From: Eopsaltria australis
Lineage: Eukaryota; Chordata; Aves; Passeriformes; Petroicidae
Direction of reading: 5' to 3'
NCBI GenBank assembly: GCA_034509425.1
Contig: JAVTVJ010000072.1
Location: 6,724,501 to 6,788,500 of the forward strand
Length of the DNA stretch: 64,000 nt
A model generated the notes under the pieces. That model was not told the origin of the DNA. It searched no databases and saw nothing but the letters and a program-made list of their open reading frames with translations. Of this stretch, positions 50,901 through 64,000 are shown one piece after another. Position 1 is the first letter of the stretch; every line of letters starts with the position of its first letter. The position numbers and the translations under genes were made by a program.

Positions 50901-51345
50901 CCCGAGCAAATCTGGGCTGCTGACAGCTTACTGCAGAGGTGGAGGACTGGAGTTTGTCTGGGTGAGCCAAAGTGAAGGGGAGGCACACCCCTGGTCTCTG
51001 GTGCTAAGGGAAAGGACATCACTGTTGCTGTGCTGAGGCCAGGGTGGAATTGGATTTACACACAGACAGGGAGACTGAGCTGTAACCCTGAAGTCACACT
51101 GATATTGGGGTACCTGTTGGGGTGAGTGGGATGGAAAATGGAGCAGGCGAGCCTGGCAGCCCTATCTCTGAGTCCATGTGTTGTGATACAGCAGATGATT
51201 ATTGCACCGTGGTGCTTTTGGTCCTTTCTCATTGTCTCTAAGAAGCTTGGGGTCTCCTTTTTGTTGCAGCACATGCCTCTCTTCAGCTGGTGAGATGCCT
51301 GGAGCCCAGCCCTACTCAGAGCTTACCTCTCAACAAGTGCACTGA
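32993..51345 (+). CDS. TTLL4: TTLL4, tubulin tyrosine ligase-like polyglutamylase
   Basis: Coding exons are 32993-34185, 34867-34976, 35402-35456, 37453-37577, 37971-38081, 38673-38749, 39390-39584, 39668-39750, 40804-40932, 41563-41685, 43153-43251, 43810-43944, 44677-44814, 46645-46738, 47294-47504, 49732-49802, 50393-50475 and 51270-51345, giving 1035 aa (human about 1199). ATG 32993 (MASAGPDH) matches the human start; an in-frame ATG at 32954, after a stop at 32951, would add 13 residues. The poorly conserved, serine-rich N-terminus is followed by an acidic segment and a TTL/ATP-grasp domain from about residue 500. Visible motifs are [43 protein letters not shown] and the metal-binding [25 protein letters not shown]4 starts glutamate chains on beta-tubulin and on nucleosome assembly proteins. 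The C-terminus is divergent and shorter than in human. Confidence 0.96.
35504..35806 (+). mobile_element. CR1 LINE 3' end (5'-truncated) in TTLL4 intron
   Basis: The sequence follows the CR1 3' consensus in order: GGACCCGAGGGAATGGCCTG, GGTTTAGGTTGGATATTAGG, TTCTTTACCCAGAGGGTGGC, GGGCACTGGAACAGGCTGCC, then GTTGGACTCGATGATCCTTG and TTCTGTGATTCC. Only the last roughly 300 bp are present, the usual severe 5' truncation. An internal stretch at 35668-35698 has repeated TTGGACAAT/TTGGACCAT units. It inserted about 50 bp downstream of the 35402-35456 exon. Confidence 0.92.
36895..37290. other. AT-rich block with repeated and inverted motifs in TTLL4 intron
   Basis: This stretch is unlike the flanking intron in composition. 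ACAAACCCTA (37241-37250) pairs with the inverted TAGGGTTTGT (37193-37202) and recurs as CAAACCCTA near 36989. CATTGCA recurs at both ends. A 115-codon minus-strand open frame (36924-37271) has no domain I recognise. It could be an old transposon remnant, but I cannot name a family. Confidence 0.3.
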
Positions 51346-52145
51346 TGGAGCCAACCAGAGACGTGCTGGCTGCCTCTCTGACACTGCCCCGGTGATGTGA
51401 CCAAGCAGCCACTGTCCCTCCCTGGGGACACATCAACCTACCTCAAAGGAAGAGACAGGAGCTGGCTCTGTAGAGCAAGGACTGTGGGAGCCCCTCACAC
51501 TGCACACTTGTTTTGGGGCTGGTTTAAGAGAGGGATGTTTTTCTGGGCCAAGAGGAGACCTGTGTGACTTCAGTTTCTAAAACAAGTGGCAAAGCCTGAG
51601 GAAGTGGGTTTATGTGACCTTTGTCCTAGACTGTTCTTAATGCCTGACATGGTGGTTTTTTTTGCTGCGGGGGAGCTGGCTGAGCCTGCCCTTCTTGTCC
51701 CCAGTCAGCACAGGCTGAGCCCTTGCTTGCCTGTGTCTGTGTCCTGAGTTGCTGGCAGCTGAGTCTGCTTGCCCTGCTGCAGCCTTGCCCCTGGAGAAAA
51801 GTCCCCAGTCCTCATGCCTTGGAGGGAGTAAAACTGCCCAGTTTTATCCTTTCTGAATGTCTGTGCCAGCATCTTGCCCTCCCCCATCAACAGGCCCTGC
51901 AGGAGACCCCAGGCTTGCACACTGGAGCTCAAGAGAGACCACGAGTACCAGTGTGGCTCCAGTTTGTTGTGGGGGCAGTAGGGCTGCTGGGGAGGGAGCA
52001 TCCTTCTCAAGGCCATTGGCTCTCTGGTGTGCCCTGCAGCATGTATGCACGGACTGCAGGCTGGTGCTCTTCTCCTGGGTCTACTCTCTATTTTCCCTTT
52101 GTTTTTCAAGGATTTCTATTAAATTTTAACACTCAACTGCTCTCC
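51346..52145 (+). other. TTLL4 3' UTR (inferred)
   Basis: The sequence from the TTLL4 stop to just past the ATTAAA poly(A) signal at 52118-52123 shows no coding features I trust. A 260-codon plus frame overlapping it is compositionally driven. Confidence 0.6.
52118..52123 (+). terminator. Poly(A) signal ATTAAA, probable TTLL4 3' end
   Basis: ATTAAA lies 773 nt after the TTLL4 stop and is followed about 20 nt later by T-rich sequence (CTCTCCTGGTTTTTATC). It is the best poly(A) signal seen on the plus strand before PRKAG3. Confidence 0.6.
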
Positions 52146-53645
52146 TGGTTTTTATCTGCCTTCTTTCCCTGGCGTCTTTGTGGCTGGTGGGAAGCTCTCC
52201 CCCTCCCATGCTTCACTGGGCTCGGGCCAGGGAAGGGTTGTGCTACCACCCCACTTTTCCTTGTCCTTCCCAGAGCTGAGGGTAATTCTTGCCGCCCTGT
52301 GGCAGGTAAACATACCCCTCTGCATGGAGGAGCAGCTTCCAGCATAACTGCTTTGGTCTGGGGGCTTATGTCTTGGCTACTATCCTGTGCATCATTAACC
52401 AAGGGGAGCAGTGCAGTCCAGCCTTACAGGAGGGGTAGGAAGGCTTGGGTGCCCAGAGCTGCCCCTTGCTGGTTCAGGTTACTGTTCCCGCAGCCTGGTA
52501 GGTGAATGCTGGATGCTTGGGCAGGTTCTTGGGGCCCAGAGGCGGCGCTGATGTGTGGGCCCTGCGTCTGGTAGAAAGCCCTTCCCTCCCCTCTCCTCGC
52601 AGCCCACCGTTTCCCAGCGCTGGGCCCTGTTTCTCTGGTCTCCTTGGTGACAATCTCATCTCGGCTTCTCTCCAGCACCTGAAAATAGCCTCCGAAAGTG
52701 GAGATGCCTGCTCCCTTCCCTGCTGCCAGCACCCGCGATGGCCAGACTGGAACCGGGCTGCTCTGCACAGCACAGCTGTAAGGGCCTGGCCCCATGGGCC
52801 CCTGCACCACTGCGGGATTTGGGCCACCGTGTGAGCCAGCACCGAGGCCCCGGCCTCGTCCCTCCTCTTCCTGCCTGCTGTGAGGCAGCACCAGGGAACT
52901 CCTTGTACCCCACCATGGGCCAGTATCCAGCTGTGCCCTGCAGCCAGACAGAGCCCTGTCCCTTTGGCCCTGTAGCCACCAACCCTGCAGTTTGCCCTCA
53001 GCTGCCCCGGGCCAGCCCAACAGCTTCCCTGAAATAGAAAATGGAGTCCGGAGCGGGCAGAGGGCGAGCAGGAAGAGGTAGCCTGGCAGCAAGGAAGGAG
53101 GTGACCCCACAGGTCGGGCTGTCCCCGCTGCGGGACCAGGGTGGCCGCGGACACTGAGCTGCAGCAGGAGGCCGGGCAGGGTCAGGCGGGGCTGGGCAGA
53201 GTCGAGGACAAAGGGTCCGCATCCACTCAGCCCGTGGCTGGACCCAGCCGTTCTCCAGCATCCCCGTGGAGAGGGGCACGCTGTGCCCCCCACCCGCGAC
53301 GGGGCGGGGCAGCACCGGGCAGGCAGGACCGCGTCCCGACGGCGCGGAGCACTGCTCCTGGAGGACGAGGGTCCACGGAGCTGGGTGTCCCTCCGCCCTC
53401 TGCCCCCAGCCATCCCTCCATCGCCCCCTCCCTCGGGTCCCCAGGGCCAGCGCTGTTCCCGGGGCGGTGACCACCTAGTTGAGTCCAGGGCTGCGGGGTG
53501 GCTGCGGGCGCTGCTCGGTGGTGTCGGCTGTGTCCCCCCCCCGCGGTGGTGGCGGCACGGCTGGCATTGCTCGCTGACACTCTATCTGCCAGGGCCACAC
53601 CAGCCGCGGGCCCAGAATAGCAGCGCTGCCCCGCAGATAGTCAGC
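52146..53645. other. TTLL4-PRKAG3 intergenic region with CpG-rich PRKAG3 5' flank
   Basis: GC content rises from about 52500 to a CpG-rich stretch at 53040-53760 that covers the PRKAG3 start and presumably its promoter. Long overlapping open frames on both strands (up to 329 codons on minus) are low-complexity Pro/Gly/Arg/Ala-rich and share no recognisable domain. No TATA box stood out. Confidence 0.55.
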
Positions 53646-57219
<3,574 letters not shown>

Positions 57220-58816
57220 CCCACGATGCTCCATCTTTCTCCACTTGCACCCTCAATTTCTCTCCACTTCAGGTAGGCGCCACCCCCCCAATACTGTGTG
57301 CCTGTCCCCTTCCTCCTGCTGGGTCACCTGCCCCTTGTTACCTCCTTGCTCAGGCCACCTGCCTCTGCCCCGTCCAAAGTGGTCCTGGGGGACGGAGGAG
57401 GCTGGGGCTGGGGTCTGGCAGTGCTGGGTGCCCAGGTGGGGACAGCAGGACCCAGATGCTGCTTGTCCCAGGGGTACACAAGGATCACAGGGGATCCCTG
57501 GTGACTATGAGGAAGGATGGGGGCACCTTCCAATGACACACTCCACCAGAGCCCCGTGGAATTCAGGCAGCGTGTGGAATGCAGATTTTGCAGGTCCCTG
57601 GGCTTTGGGCTGGATGAGGGTTTTGATCTCACCTCAATTCCCCCCTCGAGACCTGAGCACATCCAGTGCCATTCCCAAGGGACGCAGTGGACAGATCCCC
57701 ACTCACACTCCAGACATGCTGCTCACCACTAGCCATGTGCAAAATGTGGCTGACCCATGGGTCCCAGCTGGCAGAGCCCCCTACCCCTTGCAGCAGCTCC
57801 AGAACTGTCTGCTCCAGAGACAGGGCTCACTCCCAGGTGGCACTGGAACCATGCTGCCTGGCCACCTGCAGCTGGCTCTGCTCACCCACTGCCTGGTGGA
57901 TCCTCACTGGCTATGGGTGGGCATGGTCCTGGCACCCACTGTGACATCTCTTTAGGGGTGAAATGAGGAGGGGGGAGCTGGCTTTTGGGGAGGTGGTGGG
58001 AAATGGGTTGGGACAGGCCTGTGCCCACCAGCTCCCCCAGCAGTGCCCAGCTGCTCAGCACAGAAGGGGACTGGGAATGGTGTGTGATATCCCCCTTGCA
58101 CCCCTCCCCCCATTTCCCCATCATGGTGCCTTCACTCACCCCATCCCTGGTGGCCAAGGGGTGGCTGTGTCAGCATCTGCAGAGGGCCACTGAGATGTCC
58201 TTCTCCAGCCAAGCTGCACTCCCTCCTACCCCAGGGCTTGCACAGAAGCAAGGAATAGAGGAAAGACTCCAGTGTCCACTGGGATGGGTTGGGGGGGGGC
58301 ATGTCACAAGGTGCCCAGTCCAGCACTGATTTGGGGTTATGATCTCACACGCTTTCCTGCCCCACAGGCATCGATTGATCCTCACTCTGAAGACACCAGG
58401 GAAATGCCACTGTCTTGTCTGACTCGGGGATCTCTTGCGTGACCTGTGAGAAGGAGGCTTGGGCCTGAAGGCTCTCTGTGGGGAGGACATGCCTGTTCAC
58501 CCCAGTCCTAGGGCTCGTCTTGAGTCCAGGGCTAGATCCTGCCAGTCTTGGAGAGGCAGAAACACTGAAAATGGGACCCAGGGGTGCCTCCTGCCAGTGA
58601 GCAAACAGTGATGCTCAGTGGGCACTGTGCTGGAGGAGCTGTGACATGCCTGCAGCTGGGCACAGAGACCTATACAGCCCCAGAGGACCTGGCCACCCCA
58701 CTGCCATCCTGCTGCTGGATTTCAGCATTTCTATTGTGGCTCCCTCCTACTGAACACAGTCCAGCTGTCTGTGCATGGTGCCTGGTAGCATAGGCTCAGC
58801 TGCACACACAGGCTTT
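57220..58816. other. Convergent 3' region between PRKAG3 and CYP27A1
   Basis: No coding exon was recognised. It presumably contains the PRKAG3 3' UTR, but no AATAAA or ATTAAA on the plus strand was noticed. The open frames present lack known domains. Confidence 0.55.
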
Positions 58817-58822
58817 TTTATT
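58817..58822 (-). terminator. Poly(A) signal AATAAA for CYP27A1 (distal)
   Basis: TTTATT on the plus strand reads AATAAA on the minus strand, 1.3 kb after the CYP27A1 stop at 60150. Confidence 0.5.
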
Positions 58823-58937
58823 GTAGGGTCACACAGGGCTGGAGCTCTCTGGCAGAGGCACAGCCTGTGCCAGAGCTGGCACCAGGATGGGCACTTGCAT
58901 GGAGACCCTGTGCACATTTTGGGGTGGGCAGGGTATA

Positions 58938-58947
58938 TTTATTTATT
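58938..58947 (-). terminator. Overlapping AATAAA poly(A) signals for CYP27A1 (proximal)
   Basis: TTTATTTATT on plus gives two overlapping AATAAA hexamers on the minus strand. They are about 1.2 kb after the CYP27A1 stop and are encountered before the distal signal. Confidence 0.55.
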
Positions 58948-59685
58948 TGTTAGTCTGTTCAGCCTTGCTGTAACAAAGCAGCCTGATCCAAGAACTGCCT
59001 CTTGTCTTTCTGGGGTAAAGCTGGGCATGACTCCTCTGGAGAGAACCAGGCTGGGGAAGGGGTACTGGCTGCTTGCCAGCAAGTGTGGCACTGGCAAAGT
59101 AGCACCTCTGCCATGTGGGTAGAACTGAGGGGATGGGGACACAGGGCATGCAGTCTTAATCATCTCAGTGGTGTACAGCTCCCGAGGACAGCAGCACTGG
59201 TACCAGCAAGCTTTCTGCCTGCTGCTTCCCTCAGTCCAAGAAGGGAAGTGTGAGGGGTTCACTGTTAAAAATGTCCCATGCCCCAGGCCCCCGAGGACCT
59301 TGGGCAAACAGCAATGCATCCCCTGCCTGCAGCTGCTACCAGCTGTGAGCCTTGCAATGGTCCTGGCCTTGGGGTAGGGGATGCTGAGCTGATCTTTCTC
59401 CTCCTGCTTTGCCTGCAGCGAGCCCTGCCATTCCTATGACCCCATATCAGCATCTCAGTGCAATAACAGCTGACACTGGAAAGTCCCAGGAACTAAACAC
59501 CCCTCCTGTGCTGGCTGGCTCTGCCAGGGGACGCAATACCAGTGCTGGGTGGTGACAGGCCTCCTCCCATCATGCGGAATGTGCTGTGTTATTGCTGTTC
59601 TTTCCCAAGACCAGGACTGGCTCCATCCCTTGGGAAAGGCGCAAACCCCAAAACCCGCCAGCACTCAACCCTCCCTTGGGGGCAA

Positions 59686-59760
59686 GGGGAAAACTGAGGC
59701 ACAGAGAAGCTTCTGAGGCCAAGGTCAGCTGTTCAGAGAGGACCCAGATGTCCTGGCTCC
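59686..59760 (+). mobile_element. MIR-like SINE fragment in the CYP27A1 3' UTR
   Basis: GGGGAAAACTGAGGCACAGA, GAGGCCAAGGTCAGCTGTTC and GAGGACCCAGATGTCCTGGC follow in order the MIR 3' half as I recall it (GAGGAAACTGAGGCTCAGAGAGG..CCCAAGGTCACACAGCT..GAACCCAGGTCTGTCTGACTCC). It lies between the CYP27A1 stop and its poly(A) signals, antisense to that gene. Confidence 0.65.
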
Positions 59761-60149
59761 AGGCACAGATCCACGCGCAGCTACACAAGGACAGGACGAA
59801 GGAGACACCAAATGGCTGCAAGCCCCCTCCCTGCTTTCCCCCAGCCCCAAAAGAGCTCCCAGGTTCCTGATGCAGCCCAATTGGGCATGGGATGGGGGAA
59901 CACAACCCCCCTGCAGTGTGTCAAAGGCACAGCAGTTCCCCAAGCCTCCTGTTGATTTTGGGCAGGGGGATACTAGTGCCCCAGAAGTGATTTGGGGCCA
60001 ATCTCTCATCCCCCCCCCACCTTTGCCACTGTGGGGCTGTGAGGCCCCTGGCCCAAGCTGGCCAGGGAAGGGGTTTGCCTTCCTGTCTCTCCTTGTGGGG
60101 CAGTAAGGGGGATCTCCATTTGGCACCCAGGGTGGGGGTGGACGAGCAG

Positions 60150-62715
60150 TCAGGGGGCTCCTGGGCGAGCGATGAATTCCAGATTGATGGGCTTGTCAGC
60201 CACCAGGACAATGCGGGACACAGATGTCACTTCCACGCCACGGGGGTCCGGCCGCACCTCAAATGCCTGGATCATCTGTGGGGAGAAAGGGGTTTGAAGT
60301 GCCTTGGGGACTCCCTGGGACCCCCATCCCAGCTCATGGCAAGATACTCGAAGTGGGGGGATCCCTACTTACCCTGGCAAGGGCCAGGTGCATCTCCAGC
60401 TCAGCGATGCGGCGTCCGACACAGGCACGAACCCCGTAGCCAAAGGGGATGGAGCTGAAGGGGTGGTGAGGGGAGCCATGTCCCCGGAGCCAGCGCTGGG
60501 GCAGGAACCGCTCAGGCTCAGGGAAGTAGGTCTCATCGTGGGACATCGCATAGTGCGCCAGGACAAAGAGGGTCTGCAGGGCAAGAAGAGGGGCTTAATG
60601 ACCCCACCTGGCCCCAGTGAGCACAGCAGGGCTCCCCACGGCACAGCCCCACTCACATTCTTGGGGAAGAGGTAGTCTCCGATGACAATGTCCTTCTCAT
60701 AGAAGACCCTGGCGTTGGTGGGCACCACAGGGTAGACTCTGGGATATGGGGAGAGTTAGTAGGGCAGCGGGACTCATCTGGAGATCTCAGAGAGAGTGAG
60801 CTGCAGGCAGGACAAGGCTCAGCAGCTCCCCGAGGGAGGGGTGTGGGGGTGATATTTGCAGTCCAGAGGAACTGAAATCCAGTCTTGCATCCTGCCTAGT
60901 TGGTGTATCCCCCCTGGAGAAGGGGCTGCTGACCAGGACCTCAGGGCAGGGACAAGGCTGGGATGTACCTCAGAGTCTCCTTGATAACGGCCCGAAGCAT
61001 CGGCAACTTGGGGATATCCTCAGCAGCAGGAAACCGGTTGGCAGGCACAACAGCTTTCAGCTCCTGGTACAGGGTCTCCTGGATGTCTGGATCCCGGGAG
61101 AGGTGGTACAAAGCCCAGGACAGCGTGTTGGAGGTCTAGGGGAGTGGAGCACCAGGAGGAGTGAAGGAATTGGGGCCAGTACCTGAGCAGCCTTGTGCCA
61201 AGCACAGCATCAGTACAGCACCAGAGAGCCCCTGCTCTGGTGCACAGAAACATCCGGGGTGAGGGGCAGCAAGCACAGGGGAGAGAGAGGCAGGGAGCAG
61301 GGCACAAAGCAGAGCAGAGGACAGGGTCTGTACTGACTGATCCCTGAGGGTTTGCCCCATGGGGCACCAGCTCCGCAGCAACCAGGGTAGAGCTTGCAAA
61401 GGCTGGGCAGAGCACGGCCCCATGGGTTCCCCTGGGCATGGAGCTCAGCAGGGATTCTCTGGCAGCAGCTGCCTGGCTCTCACCGTGTCCACACCGGCCA
61501 GCAGCAACTCGGCCACACTGCCATAGACCTCGTCCAGGCTGAGTCTGCCACTGGCCAGCAGGTAGCTCAGGTAGCCGGACACCTCCTTGCCGCGCTCCAC
61601 CTGCCCCTCCAGCTCCTCCATCTTTCGGTCAATCAGTCTCTTGCCTGCAGGGACAGAGTGGGAACCAGAGCTGACAGAGCGAGGGCTGCCAAAAGGACAT
61701 GTGGCCAGGGACTGCCCCAGTTGTGAGGGTCCTTAGGGAGTCCAGTGCCACTACACGAGGTCCCCATCATCACCACTCACCGAAGGCGAAGATGGTGTCC
61801 CAGCTGTCCAGGTAACGGTCCCAGAAGGGCAGCACCTTGCGGCTCCAGCGGGGCAGGACGGTGGCAAAGATGGAGTTCTTGAACATGAGGTTGATGGAGT
61901 CAATGAAGTGCTGGGTCTCGGCAGGGACCTGCTGCTTGAGGCACCCGATGCGGGTCTCGAAGAGGATATAAGAGATGCCTGCGAGGGACAAACAGCATCC
62001 AGACCTCCGGGGGAATGGGAAGAGTGGGACAGGGCAGGGGTGAGGGGGAGGACACCCCTACCTTCCAGGGCAAAGCGGTATAGCAGGTTGGCCACGTCCT
62101 CCACCAGCACCCCCGAGGGGCTGCGCCTCCGCTCCTCCCGCAGACGCACCATCAGGTCTGACACCACCTCCCCGATGGCATCCGCGTACAGCAGCGCCTC
62201 CGACGGCTTCAGCAGCCGCTTGTTGAGGACCTGGCGCAGGCGGTACCAGCGCTCCCCTTCCCTGGATGGGGATGAAGCTCAGCACTGGGGGCATGGATGG
62301 GCAGGGGGCAGTGGCTGGCAGCAGTCCCTGTGTGCATACTCCCCAGGCCAGGCTGGAACCATCCCAGGGGTCATTCCGCCCGCCATGGCCATGCCCTTCT
62401 ACTTGGTGGGGACACACAGCTTGCAGGAGTGGGAGTAATGCAAACTGCCAGCTGGGCCCTACACCTAAGGAAGGGGCAGGAGATGTGTGCTCCTTCCACA
62501 GAGCACAGCCAGGGCAGGACTTACTCAGTGAAGGGTCCATAGGGCAGGCGCCGCGTGTCCCGGTGCTCCTTCCACAGGGCCATGTCGCTCCGCATGGGGT
62601 ACTTGCCCTCCTGCCGGAGCAACTGCTCCAGCACCACTGGGCTCCCAATGTTGATGTTCCTATAATGTCCAAAGGTTGACTTCCAGATAGGTCCATAAAG
62701 GCGTCGGGATATCAC
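60150..62715 (-). CDS. CYP27A1: CYP27A1, mitochondrial sterol 26(27)-hydroxylase (exons 2-9; frame broken in exon 3)
   Basis: Minus-strand exons are 62715-62525, 62262-62062, 61978-61781, 61644-61484, 61135-60969, 60738-60657, 60573-60373 and 60275-60150. Exon 1 (mitochondrial presequence and about 85 residues in human) is beyond the right edge, so about 441 residues are represented. CYP27A1 hydroxylates cholesterol and bile-acid intermediates using ferredoxin. Visible motifs are [29 protein letters not shown]-helix AGVDT|TSNTLSW split across exons, K-helix [14 protein letters not shown], and heme loop [12 protein letters not shown] with Cys codon 60423-60421. Exon 3 is 201 nt where splice phase demands 200. 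An extra base at 62220-62222 shifts the frame between WYRLRQVLN and [10 protein letters not shown], leading to a stop in exon 4 (61902-61900). All other exons look intact and constrained, so an assembly error or polymorphism is more likely than an old pseudogene. Confidence 0.95.
62220..62222 (-). other. Single-base insertion / frameshift site in CYP27A1 exon 3
   Basis: The plus strand reads CAGCCGCTTTGTTGAGG. The conserved LNKRLL segment needs CAGCCGCTTGTTGAGG. One extra T (A on the coding strand) in a T3 run accounts for the shift. Confidence 0.85.
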
Positions 62716-64000
62716 CTGTGATGCACAAAGCAGGGCAAGGTCAATGGGACGAGCTGGGTCAGATCCTCCCTGTCCCAGTGCTGCCCTGAATGTGCCTATC
62801 TGCACCCATCCCATGGACCCCTCAGCATCAGCTGAGCTCAAGCACCTGCCTCTGACACCCCAGGCTTGCAGCATCCATCTGCAGATGGCCTGGGCTAGTG
62901 TCTCCAGGCTCATTTCCTCTGCCAGCATTAAGCACACCAGGCACTGACCGCCCAGCACAGACTGGCACATCCCTCATCCACCGCAGCAATGCAGAGAGAG
63001 CCTGGTGGATCTTTTGGGGAAGGAAGACCAAGAAGGGACAGCAGGGATAGAGACAACTGCCAAGCACAGGACTGTGCAGAGAGGCAGGACCATTGCAGCA
63101 ACCACCAGCAGGACCAAGTCCTGCTGCTTCCAGCATGGCCCCAGCTCTGTGTAACCTGGGGACAACAGTCACTGAGTGGGTCCTTGAACTCACCACCCAG
63201 TAAGGGTGGTTAATGATCAGTAGTGGGAGGGCAGCCCCAGGCTAGGGCATGACTGGGCTGCTCCCAGAACAGGCTGTCACCTCCAGGGCATGGCCCTGGG
63301 GCCACAGGCTCACAAGCCAACCAGGGGATGTTCACCAACATCAGCCCTGCTCTGGGCCCTGTTGGCTGCAGCTCCCCTCTCCTTTGTCTGCAGCCACAGG
63401 TGGCATGCCTGGCAGGGAGCACCATGACCTCCAAGCACATCCCTTGGGGGCAGCTGCGCATCCCTTTGTGAGTGGATCAGCACATGGCCATGTCCAGAGG
63501 TCACTTTCCATCCCACCCGGGCACTGCCAGAGCCCCTGCAGAGCATGGCCAAGCATGGGGGGATGCAGGGGACTTAGCAAGGAAGCCCTGGTCCCCATTC
63601 CCCGTGGCTGCGGGGATGCACGTGGTACAATCTCCCTTGGTGACTGTCTGCATCGCAGCCTGCGCCCGGATTCAGCTGGATTCGTCACCACGGGGAGACG
63701 TTCCTCGTTCCTCGTGCACAGTGGCAGGAGGAGGGGGAGGGACAGCCGCCCCGGTACTGCAGGCAGCTCGTGGGCATGGGGCAGCTGTGCCCCGGCTTGA
63801 AGCCTGCCCACCAGCATCTGCCGGCAGCCAGGACCTGACACAGTGCAGGCCTTGGAGAGCTGGGCTGTGAGAAGCTAGAGCTGCCTGGATCTGCGGAGAG
63901 GCACCTCCAGAGCATGTGGGCATCTTTCCGCAAAGCCAGGCTGTGCTCAGAGTCCCAAGGGCAGGAGGGAGCAGGAGGGAGCTCCAGTGCCTACACCCCA
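62716..64000 (-). other. CYP27A1 intron 1 (partial)
   Basis: The sequence upstream of the exon 2 acceptor (GCATCACAG at 62716) to the window edge contains no recognisable presequence exon on the minus strand. GC-rich frames near 63400-63930 lack the conserved end of CYP27A1 exon 1, so exon 1 is probably outside the window. Confidence 0.6.

Noticed and set aside
51723..52505. 260-codon plus-strand frame after TTLL4
   Set aside because: It lies in the inferred TTLL4 3' UTR and crosses its poly(A) signal. There is no recognisable protein family.
52424..53413. 329-codon open frame on the minus strand near PRKAG3
   Set aside because: It lies in CpG-rich sequence, is low complexity (Gly, Pro, Arg, Ser, Ala), overlaps long frames on the other strand and shows no domain or homologue I recognise. 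GC-rich DNA lacks stop codons by chance.
62058..62696. Long minus-strand frame running through CYP27A1 exons 2-3
   Set aside because: In exon 2 it is a shadow of the true frame, and in exon 3 it is the out-of-frame product created by the 62220-62222 insertion. It is not a separate gene.

Overview
The window is nuclear DNA from a vertebrate, most likely a bird. All protein genes are split by short GT-AG introns and closely resemble mammalian proteins. A CR1 LINE 3' end, the repeat family typical of birds and other sauropsids, sits in a TTLL4 intron. The gene order matches human 2q35, which corresponds to chicken chromosome 7: ZNF142 - BCS1L - RNF25 - STK36 - TTLL4 - PRKAG3 - CYP27A1. Gene density is high, with seven genes in 64 kb.

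Layout: 1-400 holds the first coding exon of ZNF142 (minus strand, rest off the left edge). A CpG-rich bidirectional promoter around 900-1050 separates it from BCS1L (plus, 1891-5136), a mitochondrial AAA chaperone. About 3.6 kb of convergent 3' sequence with an ancient MIR-like SINE follows. RNF25 (minus, 8761-13424), a RWD-RING ubiquitin ligase, is head to head with STK36/Fused (plus, 13722-25790), with only 297 bp between the start codons. TTLL4 (plus, coding 32993-51345) has its noncoding first exon about 360 bp after the STK36 stop and a 6.8 kb first intron. PRKAG3 (plus, 53646-57219), the muscle AMPK gamma-3 subunit, and CYP27A1 (minus, 60150-62715, exon 1 off the right edge) are convergent.

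The genes are housekeeping or tissue-specific neighbours, not one pathway. STK36 and TTLL4 are both linked to cilia, and both promoters carry RFX X-box-like half-sites. BCS1L and CYP27A1 are both mitochondrial. I found no prokaryotic, viral or novel multi-gene system.

Most notable observations: a one-base insertion that breaks the frame of CYP27A1 exon 3 (62220-62222); the PRKAG3-CYP27A1 pair inverted relative to human; a GC-AG intron in BCS1L; a 7-codon uORF ending 9 nt before the BCS1L start; two MIR/CORE-SINE fossils; and a shortened, divergent TTLL4 C-terminus. Exon models were built by hand from splice sites, reading phase and remembered human orthologues. Each complete coding model sums to a multiple of three.
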